Positions 19,360 to 27,441 are shown, counted from the stretch's first letter. The stretch is 64,000 nt of DNA from Chitinophaga sp. LS1 (GCF_034274695.1 NZ_CP128362.1:744001-808000), one strand, 5' to 3'. Translations and numbers: made by a program. The notes: a model not told the origin generated them from the letters alone.

Positions 19360-19989
19360 TTACGCAGCTAGAATAGAGGAGGGTTTGAGGCGGGGACGGA
19401 AGAAGGCGAGGATACTATTTGGGTTACGAACGCAGATCTGGATATGGTTCTTGAGTTTTATAGCGGCACCGGGAAAAGCAGGAGCACCTTCAAGAAAAGC
19501 ACAGCGAACGGTGTCGAAGCCTGGTGTAAGGATAAATCCCAATTTTCGATGTTCAATTTCCTGGATGATACTGATTTCTTTGTGCATTTGTTCAATTACG
19601 GCACAATCTAATTTTCGAAGCAATTTATCCTTATGTGGATCAGATTTAACATCTTCATTATGTGGCATATCATCTAATATTTTATTCAATTTCACATAAT
19701 AATCTGCTAATTGCCCGGTATATTTTGAATTCATAAAATCACAACAATTACCTGGATCAATAAATGCTCCTAATACTGCCGCTTTCCTGATTTTCCCTTG
19801 TTTTTGTTTTTCAAGCGCCCACTGACGGGCTCTTTCCAAATCATTCTCCCAGAAATACATACCATTCCCCAACCAATCGTAGGAATTTTTATTAAAATGA
19901 AACTCCTTAGGATCATTTACTAATCGCTGGCAGGTTTCCTCATCACATCCATGGAAACCCAGGATTACATGGTGCCTGTTATCATACAT
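19360..19989 (-). CDS. Putative ADP-ribosyltransferase-fold protein, toxin candidate of a TA-like pair
   Basis: 209 residues, no signal peptide. The N-terminus reads VILGFHGCDEETC (His13) and then DWLGNGMYFWENDLERARQWA (Tyr45). This His-Gly followed by a GxGxYFxE segment resembles motifs 1 and 2 of PARP-like ADP-ribosyltransferases. A conserved-looking C-terminus LEGAPAFPGAAIKLKNHIQICVRNPNSI could supply the third position (Gln or Glu). I infer an ART-like toxin; family name not certain. Its start overlaps the end of a 70-residue upstream gene by 8 bases, the classic toxin-antitoxin layout. AT-rich relative to secA and deoC. Alternative: a non-toxic host enzyme of unknown function. Confidence 0.6.
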   Translation of the reverse strand: MYDNRHHVILGFHGCDEETCQRLVNDPKEFHFNKNSYDWLGNGMYFWENDLERARQWALEKQKQGKIRKAAVLGAFIDPGNCCDFMNSKYTGQLADYYVKLNKILDDMPHNEDVKSDPHKDKLLRKLDCAVIEQMHKEISIIQEIEHRKLGFILTPGFDTVRCAFLEGAPAFPGAAIKLKNHIQICVRNPNSILAFFRPRLKPSSILAA

Positions 19990-20194
19990 AAAAACACTGA
20001 TTTAATTTATCCCATTTTAAATATTGAAAATCTTCATATTCCGGGGTGTAATTCCCATTTTCATCACAAATACCCATTTCCATGAGTTCACGGATATTTT
20101 GTTCCCGGGTGTTATTTTTAACCCGCTCCAATGCGTTTTTCGCTATCTCATCATACTTTTTATCGAGATACTCTTGCGAAAAAATGTTAATCAT
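19982..20194 (-). CDS. Small acidic protein, antitoxin candidate
   Basis: 70 residues from ATG 20194 (MINIFSQEYLDKKYDEIAKN); the longer frame to 20317 is not needed. Charged and predicted helical in the first half, then GICDENGNYTPEYEDFQYLKWDKLNQCFYV. No DNA-binding motif recognised. It overlaps the downstream ART-like gene by 8 bases, so the two are cotranscribed and probably coupled. The role as antitoxin is inferred only from size, order and overlap. Confidence 0.55.
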   Translation of the reverse strand: MINIFSQEYLDKKYDEIAKNALERVKNNTREQNIRELMEMGICDENGNYTPEYEDFQYLKWDKLNQCFYV

Positions 20195-20378
20195 ACTTTC
20201 TGTTTTAATAATGAACAATAATTTACCCCTCAAATTTACCCCCTTCCCCTCTCCCAGCCTAGCTTTCCACGATCCATTTTTGTTCATTCTGCATAAACCT
20301 TTTCTCACCTTAACCATTCCCGTTCATTCCTGACAATCCTACAATTTTCCCTACCTTCGCACCCGAAAACCACTCGCT

Positions 20379-21071
20379 ATGCAGCTGAACAAATACATCG
20401 ACCACACGGTCCTTAAACCTACCACCACCCTCGAAGACATCAAAAACCTCTGCATGGAAGCCGTTGAATACGACTTCGCCGCAGTATGCGTCCCTCCCCC
20501 CTTCGTAAAACTTGCCAAAACCTTCACCAGCAGCACCACCACCAAAGTAGCCACCGTGATCGGCTTCCCCTTCGGCTACTCGGCCATCGAAGCCAAACTC
20601 GCCGAACTCGTCCTCGCCATCGTTGACGGCGCCGACGAAATCGACATGGTCGCCAACCTCCTCGCCATCCGTAACAAAGACTGGGACTATATCGAAAAAG
20701 AAATCAACAACATCATGGCAGTCATCCGCAGCCAACAACATAAAGTCATCCTGAAAGTCATCATAGAAAGTGGCATATTATTGGAAGAAGAGATCATAAA
20801 ATGCTGTGAGATCTATGCGAAATACGGCGTTGACTATGTCAAAACATCCACCGGATACGCCGAAAAAGGCGCCTCCGTCGAAGCCGTACAACTCATGCGG
20901 GCACATCTGCCACAAAATATTCAGATAAAAGCTTCAGGTGGAGTTCGTACATTTGCCTTCGCCCAGGAGCTCATCGCTGCCGGCGCCACCAGATTGGGTA
21001 CTTCCAGCGGCGTGGCTCTCATGAAAGAGGCTAAAGGGGAGGCGACTACCGGCACCACCGGTGCTTATTAA
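20379..21071 (+). CDS. deoC: Deoxyribose-phosphate aldolase
   Basis: 230 residues. Class I aldolase cleaving 2-deoxy-D-ribose 5-phosphate to glyceraldehyde 3-phosphate and acetaldehyde, in deoxynucleoside salvage. Seen: YIDHTVLKPTTTLEDIKNLC at the start, GFPFGYSAIEAKLAE, ADEIDMV, the Schiff-base lysine in GVDYVKTSTGYAEKGAS and the second lysine in IKASGGVRTF. All essential residues are present. The first half uses strikingly many C-ending codons compared with neighbours. It is followed after 29 bp by a SPOR-protein gene, so the two may be cotranscribed. Confidence 0.97.
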   Translation: MQLNKYIDHTVLKPTTTLEDIKNLCMEAVEYDFAAVCVPPPFVKLAKTFTSSTTTKVATVIGFPFGYSAIEAKLAELVLAIVDGADEIDMVANLLAIRNKDWDYIEKEINNIMAVIRSQQHKVILKVIIESGILLEEEIIKCCEIYAKYGVDYVKTSTGYAEKGASVEAVQLMRAHLPQNIQIKASGGVRTFAFAQELIAAGATRLGTSSGVALMKEAKGEATTGTTGAY

Positions 21072-21100
21072 CCATACCCCAATCCTCTAAACGACTGAAC

Positions 21101-21547
21101 ATGAAACACATAATCATATTATTATCCGGGTTACTGATCGGAACCCTCGCTTCCGCTCAGGACAATACCCTCACCGCTGCCAATACCGGCGGCGTGAAAG
21201 TGGTAAAAGACAGCCGGCTCGACCTGCTGATCAAAAAACAGATCTATATCAATACCCTCGCTATCCGTAACCAACCAGGTTTCAGGGTACAGGTCATCTC
21301 TACCAACAAGAGAAACGAAGCGACCGAGATAAAAGCGAAGGTGATGCAACTCTACCCTGATTACCGTACTTACCTGGACTACCAGGCACCTTACTTCAAA
21401 GTACGCATAGGTGATTTCAAAAACAGGGATGAAGCTGCGGACCTGAGAGATAAATTGTCATCCAGCTTCACAGGCGGTGTATTCGTAGTGCCCGCCACCA
21501 TTAATCTACAACCAGAGAAAGAGGCAGGGAATGAAGAATCGTATTAA
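21101..21547 (+). CDS. SPOR-domain secreted protein
   Basis: 148 residues with a signal peptide (MKHIIILLSGLLIGTLASAQ). After a short linker, residues about 60-135 form a SPOR-like domain (GFRVQVISTNKRNEATEIKAKV ... YFKVRIGDFKNRDEAADLRDKL), a fold that binds denuded peptidoglycan glycans. The stop overlaps the M20 peptidase start by 17 bases, so translation is likely coupled. A cell-wall-associated role is inferred from the domain. Confidence 0.88.
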   Translation: MKHIIILLSGLLIGTLASAQDNTLTAANTGGVKVVKDSRLDLLIKKQIYINTLAIRNQPGFRVQVISTNKRNEATEIKAKVMQLYPDYRTYLDYQAPYFKVRIGDFKNRDEAADLRDKLSSSFTGGVFVVPATINLQPEKEAGNEESY

Positions 21548-22706
21548 GGAACTCGCGCACCAATACGCGCCTGAGTTCATTGCTATCAGAAGACATATTC
21601 ACGCTCATCCCGAACTGTCCTTCCAGGAATTTGAAACGTCAAAGTACATTCAGCAACAACTGGATGCATTCGGTGTGAAATATACTGCCGGCATAGCCGG
21701 TACCGGTATCGTGGCCATCATCGAAGGGAAAAACCCTTCCAAAAAGACCATCGCACTCCGTGCCGATATCGATGCCCTCCCCATCACAGAAGCGAACGAT
21801 GTACCTTATAAGTCATTGAACTCCGGTATCATGCATGCCTGTGGTCATGATGTACATACTACCTGCGTGCTCGGTGCTACCCGCATCCTGCAGGAGCTGA
21901 AAGATGAGTTTGAAGGCACCATCAAAATACTGTTCCAGCCTGGTGAAGAAAAACACCCGGGGGGCGCAAGTCTCATGATCAAAGATGGCGCACTGGAAAA
22001 CCCACGTCCCGATGCCATCATCGGTATGCACGTACAACCTTCTATGGAAGCTGGTTTACTGGGTTTCCGTGCAGGTCAGTATATGGCCAGTGCCGATGAG
22101 ATCTATATCACGATCAAAGGCAAAGGCGGTCACGCGGCCCAACCTCACCTGACTACTGATACCATTCTCGTGGCATCACATCTCGTTGTAAGCTTACAAC
22201 AGGTGATCAGCCGGAACAATAATCCTTTCTCTCCTTCCGTACTCAGTATCTGTGCATTCAATGGTGGATATACGACCAACGTGATCCCCAGCGAAGTAAA
22301 ACTGATGGGTACATTCAGAGCGATGGACGAAACCTGGCGCTTTAAAGCCCATGAGATCATCAAAAAACAGGCGACTGAACTGGCCCATGCCATGGGTGCA
22401 GAGATTGAAATTGATATATTGGTAGGTTATCCCTGCCTGTATAACAATGAGGAAGTAACCAGCCGCGCCAGAACAAAGGCGGAAGAGTATCTCGGACAGG
22501 AAAATGTACAGGATACAGAAGTGAGAATGGGGGCTGAAGACTTCGCATTTTATAGCCAGATTATTCCCGCCTGCTTCTTTAGATTGGGTACAGGAAATGT
22601 GGCAAAAGGTATCACATCAGGTGTACATACACCTACATTTGATATCGATGAACGTGCGATTGAAACCGGCATCGGTGCTATGGCTTATCTTGCTACGCAG
22701 CTATAA
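21531..22706 (+). CDS. M20-family amidohydrolase (N-acyl amino acid amidohydrolase-like)
   Basis: 391 residues, cytoplasmic. Di-zinc M20D/IAA-amino-acid-hydrolase-type enzyme. Metal and catalytic motifs are seen in order: HIHAHPELSFQEFETS, HACGHDVHTTCVLG, FQPGEEKHPGGASLMI, IIGMHVQP, and the late His in GVHTPTFDIDE; the dimerisation domain starts around GKGGHAAQPH. Substrates in the family include N-acyl and N-acetyl amino acids and peptides. Start ATG 21531 overlaps the SPOR gene, which supports coexpression. The gene's last ten codons are repeated twice in degenerate form immediately downstream. Confidence 0.93.
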   Translation: MKNRIKELAHQYAPEFIAIRRHIHAHPELSFQEFETSKYIQQQLDAFGVKYTAGIAGTGIVAIIEGKNPSKKTIALRADIDALPITEANDVPYKSLNSGIMHACGHDVHTTCVLGATRILQELKDEFEGTIKILFQPGEEKHPGGASLMIKDGALENPRPDAIIGMHVQPSMEAGLLGFRAGQYMASADEIYITIKGKGGHAAQPHLTTDTILVASHLVVSLQQVISRNNNPFSPSVLSICAFNGGYTTNVIPSEVKLMGTFRAMDETWRFKAHEIIKKQATELAHAMGAEIEIDILVGYPCLYNNEEVTSRARTKAEEYLGQENVQDTEVRMGAEDFAFYSQIIPACFFRLGTGNVAKGITSGVHTPTFDIDERAIETGIGAMAYLATQL

Positions 22707-22760
22707 AAGATGGTCTATCTCGCTACGCAAGTTTTAAAATGGCCACACAGATCTAAAAAC
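22680..22760 (+). repeat. Degenerate tandem copies of the M20 gene's 3' end
   Basis: Copy 1, 22680-22709, is the gene end (Met-Ala-Tyr-Leu-Ala-Thr-Gln-Leu-stop). Copy 2, 22710-22738, would read Met-Val-Tyr-Leu-Ala-Thr-Gln-Val. Copy 3, 22739-22760, is shortened (Met-Ala-Thr-Gln-Ile-stop with a deletion). Confidence 0.8.
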
Positions 22761-22764
22761 ATTA

Positions 22765-22788
22765 AGAGCCCGCTCAATAGCGGGCTCT
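22765..22788 (+). terminator. Terminator of the deoC-SPOR-M20 unit
   Basis: Perfect 10-bp stem (22765-22774 with 22779-22788), CAAT loop, then GTTTA. Confidence 0.8.
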
Positions 22789-22831
22789 GTTTACATAGTT
22801 TTGCTTATATCAATATCGTTATCAAATCTTG

Positions 22832-23297
22832 ATTTCTTTCAAACTTCACTCACCTCTAATTCTTTTTAATCTTCACTAACGCGCTAATTGCTTTCAAACC
22901 TCATTTACCTCTAATTCCTTTAATCTTCACTAACGCGCTAATTGCTTTCAAACCTTACTCACCTCTAATTCCTCTTAATCTTCACTAACGCGCTAATTGC
23001 TTTCAAACCTCATTTACCTCTAATTCCTTTAATCTTCACTAACGCGCTAATTTCTATCAAACCTTACTCAACTCTAATTCCTCTTAATCTTCACTAACGC
23101 GCTAATTTCTTTCAAACCTCACTTACCTCTAATTCCTTTAATCTTCACTAACGCGCTAATTTCTATCAAACCTTACTCAACTCTAATTCCTCTTAATCTT
23201 CACTAACGCGCTAATTTCTATCAAACCTTACTCACCTCTAATTCTTTTTAATCTTCGCTAACACGCTAATTTCTTTTACACTTTAATTCCTCTTAAA
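22832..23297. repeat. Minisatellite: eight 54/55-bp tandem units plus a degenerate ninth
   Basis: Units start at 22832, 22887, 22941, 22996, 23050, 23105, 23159 and 23214, each ending in a GCGCTA-like sequence (CACGCTA in the last). Lengths alternate 55, 54, 55, 54, 55, 54, 55, 55, and the 54- and 55-bp types differ in sequence, giving a 109-bp dimer repeat. The units contain stops in all frames, so the array is non-coding. A ninth, degenerate unit (23269-23297) runs into the 3' end of the minus-strand gene ending at 23283. Confidence 0.92.
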
Positions 23298-23969
23298 CTG
23301 CGTTAGCTGTGACAACCCAATCTCATCCAATCTCAATGCCCGCATACTATCCGCTTTAACACTGAAATTCTTCACAGTCACATCCTGCAGTTCAACACTC
23401 CCATACCAACCCAACTGCACATTCATCGTATCAAAATTGCCCAGTTCACGCGTCAATACTTTATTATTTTTTCCTCCTTTATAGGTGAAATTTTCAATTT
23501 CCAACCCCGACATTTCCACATAACAATCATCCAATCCCGTTACTTCCAGTAATGGCTGTTTTAAAGTGACAATTTCCACATGCAAACTGTCTTTTGCTAA
23601 CCTGATATATGTAACAGCCTTACAATACACTGAGATCCCATTCCCCTCACCTGGCAGGATGTATAAAGTATCTCCTACCTGTTTATAATAGTTTGAAGGC
23701 ACTTCACTCTCCCCTCCCAAATTCCCTATACGATTTTCTGTATCATACATGATCCGTACATTATCTTCATTGATCACAATCGCCTTGAACGGACGTAAAA
23801 CAGTCATCTTTGCTACCTCGACATTATCTCCCTTTTTCGGGAATCTTAAAACCGTTCCATCCCCATTTATCCCCTTCTTAAAATATGCCCATAATACCAC
23901 ATCTGACGCCAGCACCAACAACAATACGATGCCAACAAAAAAGAGTAACAATTTTATATTGGTCTTCAT
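23283..23969 (-). CDS. Membrane-anchored hypothetical protein, last gene of the ABC/GntR operon
   Basis: 228 residues with one N-terminal membrane segment (about 7-29, LLLFFVGIVLLLVLASDVVLWAYF), the rest predicted outside the cytoplasm and rich in short beta strands (LEVTGLDDCYVEMSGLEIENFTYKGG, VELQDVTVKNFSVKADSM). The strand pattern is like GIN/DUF2807 beta-helical proteins found next to such operons, but I cannot confirm membership. Follows the GntR gene by 15 bp. Its last seven codons and stop are echoed in the downstream minisatellite. Confidence 0.8.
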   Translation of the reverse strand: MKTNIKLLLFFVGIVLLLVLASDVVLWAYFKKGINGDGTVLRFPKKGDNVEVAKMTVLRPFKAIVINEDNVRIMYDTENRIGNLGGESEVPSNYYKQVGDTLYILPGEGNGISVYCKAVTYIRLAKDSLHVEIVTLKQPLLEVTGLDDCYVEMSGLEIENFTYKGGKNNKVLTRELGNFDTMNVQLGWYGSVELQDVTVKNFSVKADSMRALRLDEIGLSQLTQFKRN

Positions 23970-23984
23970 TTTTGTAAAATTTAA

Positions 23985-24356
23985 TTACCTGAAATGTGAA
24001 CGCTTATACTTCTCATAATGCGTCTTCAGCTCATCCAGCTCTATATCCAGCAAGTAGATATTCCGAAAGAACTGCGGCAGCTCATTCTCCATGAACCGTT
24101 CCTTCTTCAGCTGTTTAATCCGCTTCATCGCATCCGACGCTACGAAATAGCCAATCCCTCTTTTATTATAGATGATCTCATATTGCTGCAAATATTCACA
24201 GGTCCGCATCACCGTATTTGGGTTGACTTCCGTTTGCACTGCAAGTTCCCTCACGGATGGCAGCCGGTCCTCTGCTTTCCACTTTTCCAACAAGATCTGT
24301 TCGCATATATGATCCGCAATCTGCAGATATATAGCCTGTGATTCTTTAAATTCCAT
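23985..24356 (-). CDS. GntR-family regulator, YtrA subfamily
   Basis: 123 residues. A winged helix (about 1-70: AIYLQIADHICEQILLEKW, RLPSVRELAVQTEVNPNTVMRTCEYLQ, YNKRGIGYFV) followed by the short C-terminal helices typical of YtrA regulators. These regulators usually repress their own ABC-transporter operon. The dyad AGTGTA...TACACT at the promoter of this operon is the kind of site YtrA proteins bind, which supports autoregulation. Its start is 11 bp from the permease stop. Confidence 0.92.
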   Translation of the reverse strand: MEFKESQAIYLQIADHICEQILLEKWKAEDRLPSVRELAVQTEVNPNTVMRTCEYLQQYEIIYNKRGIGYFVASDAMKRIKQLKKERFMENELPQFFRNIYLLDIELDELKTHYEKYKRSHFR

Positions 24357-24367
24357 GAGTTGAAATT

Positions 24368-25186
24368 TTAAATTTCCTTATCTTTTAACCTGAAATATGC
24401 CAATACCCACAAGACCGGAGGCAATATAAACCGCCACATAAAGTACAGCGTCTCCCGCATCCAATGTGGCGACTCCAAAAAGATGGATCGATATTCTTCC
24501 ATATGCGGATGTTCCGTAATTCCAACCCCAAAGAATGGCGCTGAAGCTGCCCAATGCATTAAATGACCATAGAACAATATGTTCATAAATGCCGCATTTA
24601 CCAATCCAATGACCAGGATAAAAATGAATACTGCAAATAGGGTTTTTATAATACTGTACTTAGGGAAGTAAACAGATCCCAACAAAATGATTGCCTGTCC
24701 CATAAACCACCAGTGGTAAAGTTGCGTCATGTCATTGCGGAAGTCATCAGGCATACTGGGATCCATGACGTGCGTATCTCTGCTTAAAGACACTAAACCT
24801 GCACCTATGAAAGTGGCTGTTCCAAATGCAATGTGATATACCAGTAAAAACCCTGCTGTCGTAATCAATAACGTAGTGAGGAATTTTTCAAAATGCGAAG
24901 CAGGCAACAACAGATAATCGATACCTTTTGGTTTGTCGCCTAACTGAATAAATGAAAACCCGGTAAAGATCAAACCTGCGCCAAACAACAGAATGGCATA
25001 AAAAGGATAAATAAAGGAAACCCTTACAGTCTCTCTGTTGTTGGTCAAAATACTGATTACACCTATCGCCACCAATACACCTACCAACACCACCAACGAC
25101 ATCAGGTACAACCGCAGATTATCAACAATATGCTTTTTAAAATATGCACCAAACCTCGGTGCATGAAATACATTGCTCGTTTGCAT
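24368..25186 (-). CDS. ABC transporter membrane subunit (YtrA-operon type)
   Basis: 272 residues with about six hydrophobic segments (around 20-45, 55-80, 100-130, 155-180, 185-210, 250-268). No domain motif recognised beyond the ABC-2-like membrane layout. It sits 8 bp after the ATPase gene and before the GntR gene, so it is almost certainly the permease of this transporter. In related systems such transporters answer cell-wall antibiotics or envelope stress. Confidence 0.85.
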   Translation of the reverse strand: MQTSNVFHAPRFGAYFKKHIVDNLRLYLMSLVVLVGVLVAIGVISILTNNRETVRVSFIYPFYAILLFGAGLIFTGFSFIQLGDKPKGIDYLLLPASHFEKFLTTLLITTAGFLLVYHIAFGTATFIGAGLVSLSRDTHVMDPSMPDDFRNDMTQLYHWWFMGQAIILLGSVYFPKYSIIKTLFAVFIFILVIGLVNAAFMNILFYGHLMHWAASAPFFGVGITEHPHMEEYRSIFLESPHWMRETLYFMWRFILPPVLWVLAYFRLKDKEI

Positions 25187-25194
25187 AAGGGAAA

Positions 25195-26025
25195 TTAAAA
25201 GAGTTGGTTAATCCGTCCGGAGGGCTCCAGTACGGCATTAAAGAGCAGTTCCATATCCAGTCTACCTGGTACGCCACCTGCATTTTCAGTGATGATAGAA
25301 TGACCTAATCCGGTACTTTCTGCGAACAATACAAGATCTGCTTCTTCGAGTCGCTTCACACTTCTGAAACTCAGTCGCTCCGCCACAGTTTCCACATCCT
25401 GTTTGAAAATGATCTTATGATTGTCGATCACCACAATACTATCAATCAGGTTATCCAGGTCCCTTACCTGATGTGTGGATATCACAATACACTTCTCTTC
25501 ATTCACCGCAGCGGCAATCACTTTGCGGAACTGGCTCTTGGACGGGATATCCAGGCCATTCGTCGGTTCATCCATAATCAGGCATTTGGTATTGGCTGCC
25601 AGACCAAAACTGATGATAACCTTTTTCTTTTGTCCATAACTCATGTCAGTGAGTCGCTGGTCGCGGGGAATCTGGAATTCATCCAGGTACTGCTGAAAAG
25701 CTTTTGTGTCAAAGTTGGGATAAAAAGGTGCATAGGTGTTCACATAACGGTTGATGGTCACCTGTGGCAGGTAAAACTCTTCAGGCACCAAAAAAAGTTT
25801 GCTGAGGAATGCTGGCTGACGGAGGCGGGATTCATACCCCATTACCGTACATACCCCACTTTTTGGAAAGAGTAGCCCGGCTATCTGCTTCAGCAAACTG
25901 GATTTTCCTGCCCCGTTTTTGCCCATCAGACCGTAAACGTGACCAGCTTCCAGCTCCAGGTTCAACCCCTCAAACAATGGCCTACCCTTTTTGTAGTGGA
26001 AATGAAGATCTTGGATAGTTATCAT
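25195..26025 (-). CDS. ABC transporter ATP-binding protein
   Basis: 276 residues. Walker A GLMGKNGAGKSSLLKQ, signature region LTDMSYGQKKKVIISFG, Walker B KCLIMDEPTNGLD, and the switch His in CIVISTHQVRDL. Short ABC-2/YtrB-like ATPase with a small C-terminal extension. First gene of a four-gene minus-strand operon (ATPase, permease, GntR, membrane protein) preceded by a well-formed promoter and operator at 26037-26093. Confidence 0.95.
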   Translation of the reverse strand: MITIQDLHFHYKKGRPLFEGLNLELEAGHVYGLMGKNGAGKSSLLKQIAGLLFPKSGVCTVMGYESRLRQPAFLSKLFLVPEEFYLPQVTINRYVNTYAPFYPNFDTKAFQQYLDEFQIPRDQRLTDMSYGQKKKVIISFGLAANTKCLIMDEPTNGLDIPSKSQFRKVIAAAVNEEKCIVISTHQVRDLDNLIDSIVVIDNHKIIFKQDVETVAERLSFRSVKRLEEADLVLFAESTGLGHSIITENAGGVPGRLDMELLFNAVLEPSGRINQLF

Positions 26026-26036
26026 AGCAAGTGATT

Positions 26037-26062
26037 TAGTGTACTACTTACCTAGTACACTA
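26037..26062. promoter_or_regulatory. YtrA-type operator of the ABC operon
   Basis: Perfect 9-bp inverted repeat TAGTGTACT (26037-26045) and AGTACACTA (26054-26062) with an 8-bp spacer. It contains AGTGTA-N12-TACACT, very close to sites known for YtrA-subfamily GntR repressors. It begins directly after the -7 element, covering the expected transcription start. Confidence 0.8.
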
Positions 26063-26093
26063 CAAAGATAGAGAAGGAAATCATAATTCCAAA
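26063..26093 (-). promoter_or_regulatory. Bacteroidota sigma-A promoter of the ABC operon
   Basis: On the minus strand TTTG (26090-26093), 19 bp, then TATCTTTG (26063-26070): an exact match to the -33/-7 consensus. Distance to the ATPase start codon is 37 bp. Confidence 0.85.
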
Positions 26094-26166
26094 TTCAATT
26101 AGCTTTTTTTTCATACAGCCGATTTTATACCATCAGGCATCGTGCTATACAGCAAAATCCCTTGCA

Positions 26167-26330
26167 CCAGCCGGACAAAATCATCTTCCTTGCTGCCGCA
26201 GGCCTTCTTATAAAATGCAAAAACCGCTCTGAAACAGGAATTTCCCTCATCGCTGCCAGCCGGACAAAAGCGTCTTCCTTGCTGCCGCTGGCCATTCCTT
26301 AAAAATGTTAAAAAATTATTTGTAGCGACA
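26167..26330. repeat. 89-bp tandem duplication upstream of the secreted hypothetical protein
   Basis: Copies start at 26167 and 26256. The first 38 bases match at 35 positions (CCAGCCGGACAAAA ... TGCTGCCGC); the remainder is more diverged but alignable. A 76-codon frame across both copies on the minus strand looks accidental. Confidence 0.7.
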
Positions 26331-26359
26331 TTTCTACACATTAAGAATTTTTAATAAAT

Positions 26360-26367
26360 TATATTTG
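26360..26367 (+). promoter_or_regulatory. Possible -7 element of the secreted hypothetical protein gene
   Basis: TATATTTG matches TAnnTTTG 30 bp before ATG 26398. No -33 TTTG at the normal distance. Confidence 0.4.
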
Positions 26368-26397
26368 TCACTGTGGTTTAAATTAAAACTAATCCCT

Positions 26398-27441
26398 ATG
26401 AAAGGTACCATATCCGCCTTGCTTAGTTTAAGCCTCTTGTTAACTGCCTTTGTGGCCTCCGCACAGTTCGTAAAATCAAAAGATCTGGAGAAATTGAAAA
26501 AACGGACGAAAATTATCGTAGTAAAAGAAGTCCCTGATAAGAGTATTCTTAAACAACTACGTCGTCAAAGCCAAACAAAAGCAGAAGAGTATAGACAAGC
26601 AATTAAACAGTTAAACCTGGATTTCCCTGAAGTTGTCAGACAATTCTGGAACGTGGATGGAGTAACAGCTACAATCGAACAGAGAACAGAAAAAGAAGTT
26701 GAAAAGCTGCGGAAAAAGAATGATAGAAGCTATATCGTTATGGATTGTCAATCGCTGCATGTGAAACCCAGTAAAAGCCATTATGCCAAATCCGCACAAA
26801 CATTTACATCTGACCTGGTGTGGAAGAGTGATTCAAAAGATCTCAGTGTTCCGGTGATCAACATGTACTTCATTGAGAATGATGTAACGCGACCATTCTA
26901 TATTCAGAATATGTCGGAACGGTTTCCGGATTTCCTGGATCTGGCAGTGGGTATCCGGTTATCCACCTATGTATTCTCAGACCACGTAGATGATAAGGCG
27001 GCCAAAGCGATGATGCAGTCTACCAGCAAGCATAATGCGATCTTCCTGAAAGACAGGACCCTGATATTATGTAATAACTGGCTGGATGAGGATTTTGAAA
27101 AAGGGAAAGCTGGTACAGATTATCCTTATCCCATTAAATATGTGGATTACGAAGACCTGGAAAGCTTATTCAGAAAAGATGGTTTTGCCGGCACTGTCAT
27201 GGCTTATGTACCAGCAGGTGTGTTCTCTACTTTTGATAAGAATACACCAAGTATGGAAGTGCATGTGCCAGTAGTGATCGATCCGATAAATGGAATGCCT
27301 TTGTGCCATACAGATATCAGTGATGAAATGTTTCAGGCATGGGGATATTCATTGATTCCTAAAATGGGGAAGTCGATAGTAGGGTTCAGGAAAATAAGAA
27401 ACGAGGATATCCGGAATTTCGCAAAATCAATAAAAGAATAA
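26398..27441 (+). CDS. Secreted hypothetical protein
   Basis: 347 residues from ATG 26398 (MKGTISALLSLSLLLTAFVASAQ, a good signal peptide); the frame from 26365 adds 11 residues overlapping the likely promoter. After the signal there is a lysine-rich helical segment (KSKDLEKLKKRTKIIVVKE), then a mixed alpha/beta region. No catalytic motif or named family recognised. It stands alone between the divergent ABC operon and the convergent glyA, and ends near a strong terminator. Confidence 0.85.
   Translation: MKGTISALLSLSLLLTAFVASAQFVKSKDLEKLKKRTKIIVVKEVPDKSILKQLRRQSQTKAEEYRQAIKQLNLDFPEVVRQFWNVDGVTATIEQRTEKEVEKLRKKNDRSYIVMDCQSLHVKPSKSHYAKSAQTFTSDLVWKSDSKDLSVPVINMYFIENDVTRPFYIQNMSERFPDFLDLAVGIRLSTYVFSDHVDDKAAKAMMQSTSKHNAIFLKDRTLILCNNWLDEDFEKGKAGTDYPYPIKYVDYEDLESLFRKDGFAGTVMAYVPAGVFSTFDKNTPSMEVHVPVVIDPINGMPLCHTDISDEMFQAWGYSLIPKMGKSIVGFRKIRNEDIRNFAKSIKE

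Noticed and set aside
22832..23268. CRISPR-like array
   Set aside because: The 54/55-bp units abut each other directly with no unique spacers, and there are no cas genes in the window; it is a minisatellite.
26111..26341. 76-codon open frame on the minus strand
   Set aside because: It lies across two copies of a non-coding tandem duplication, overlaps the promoter region and has no protein-like features.
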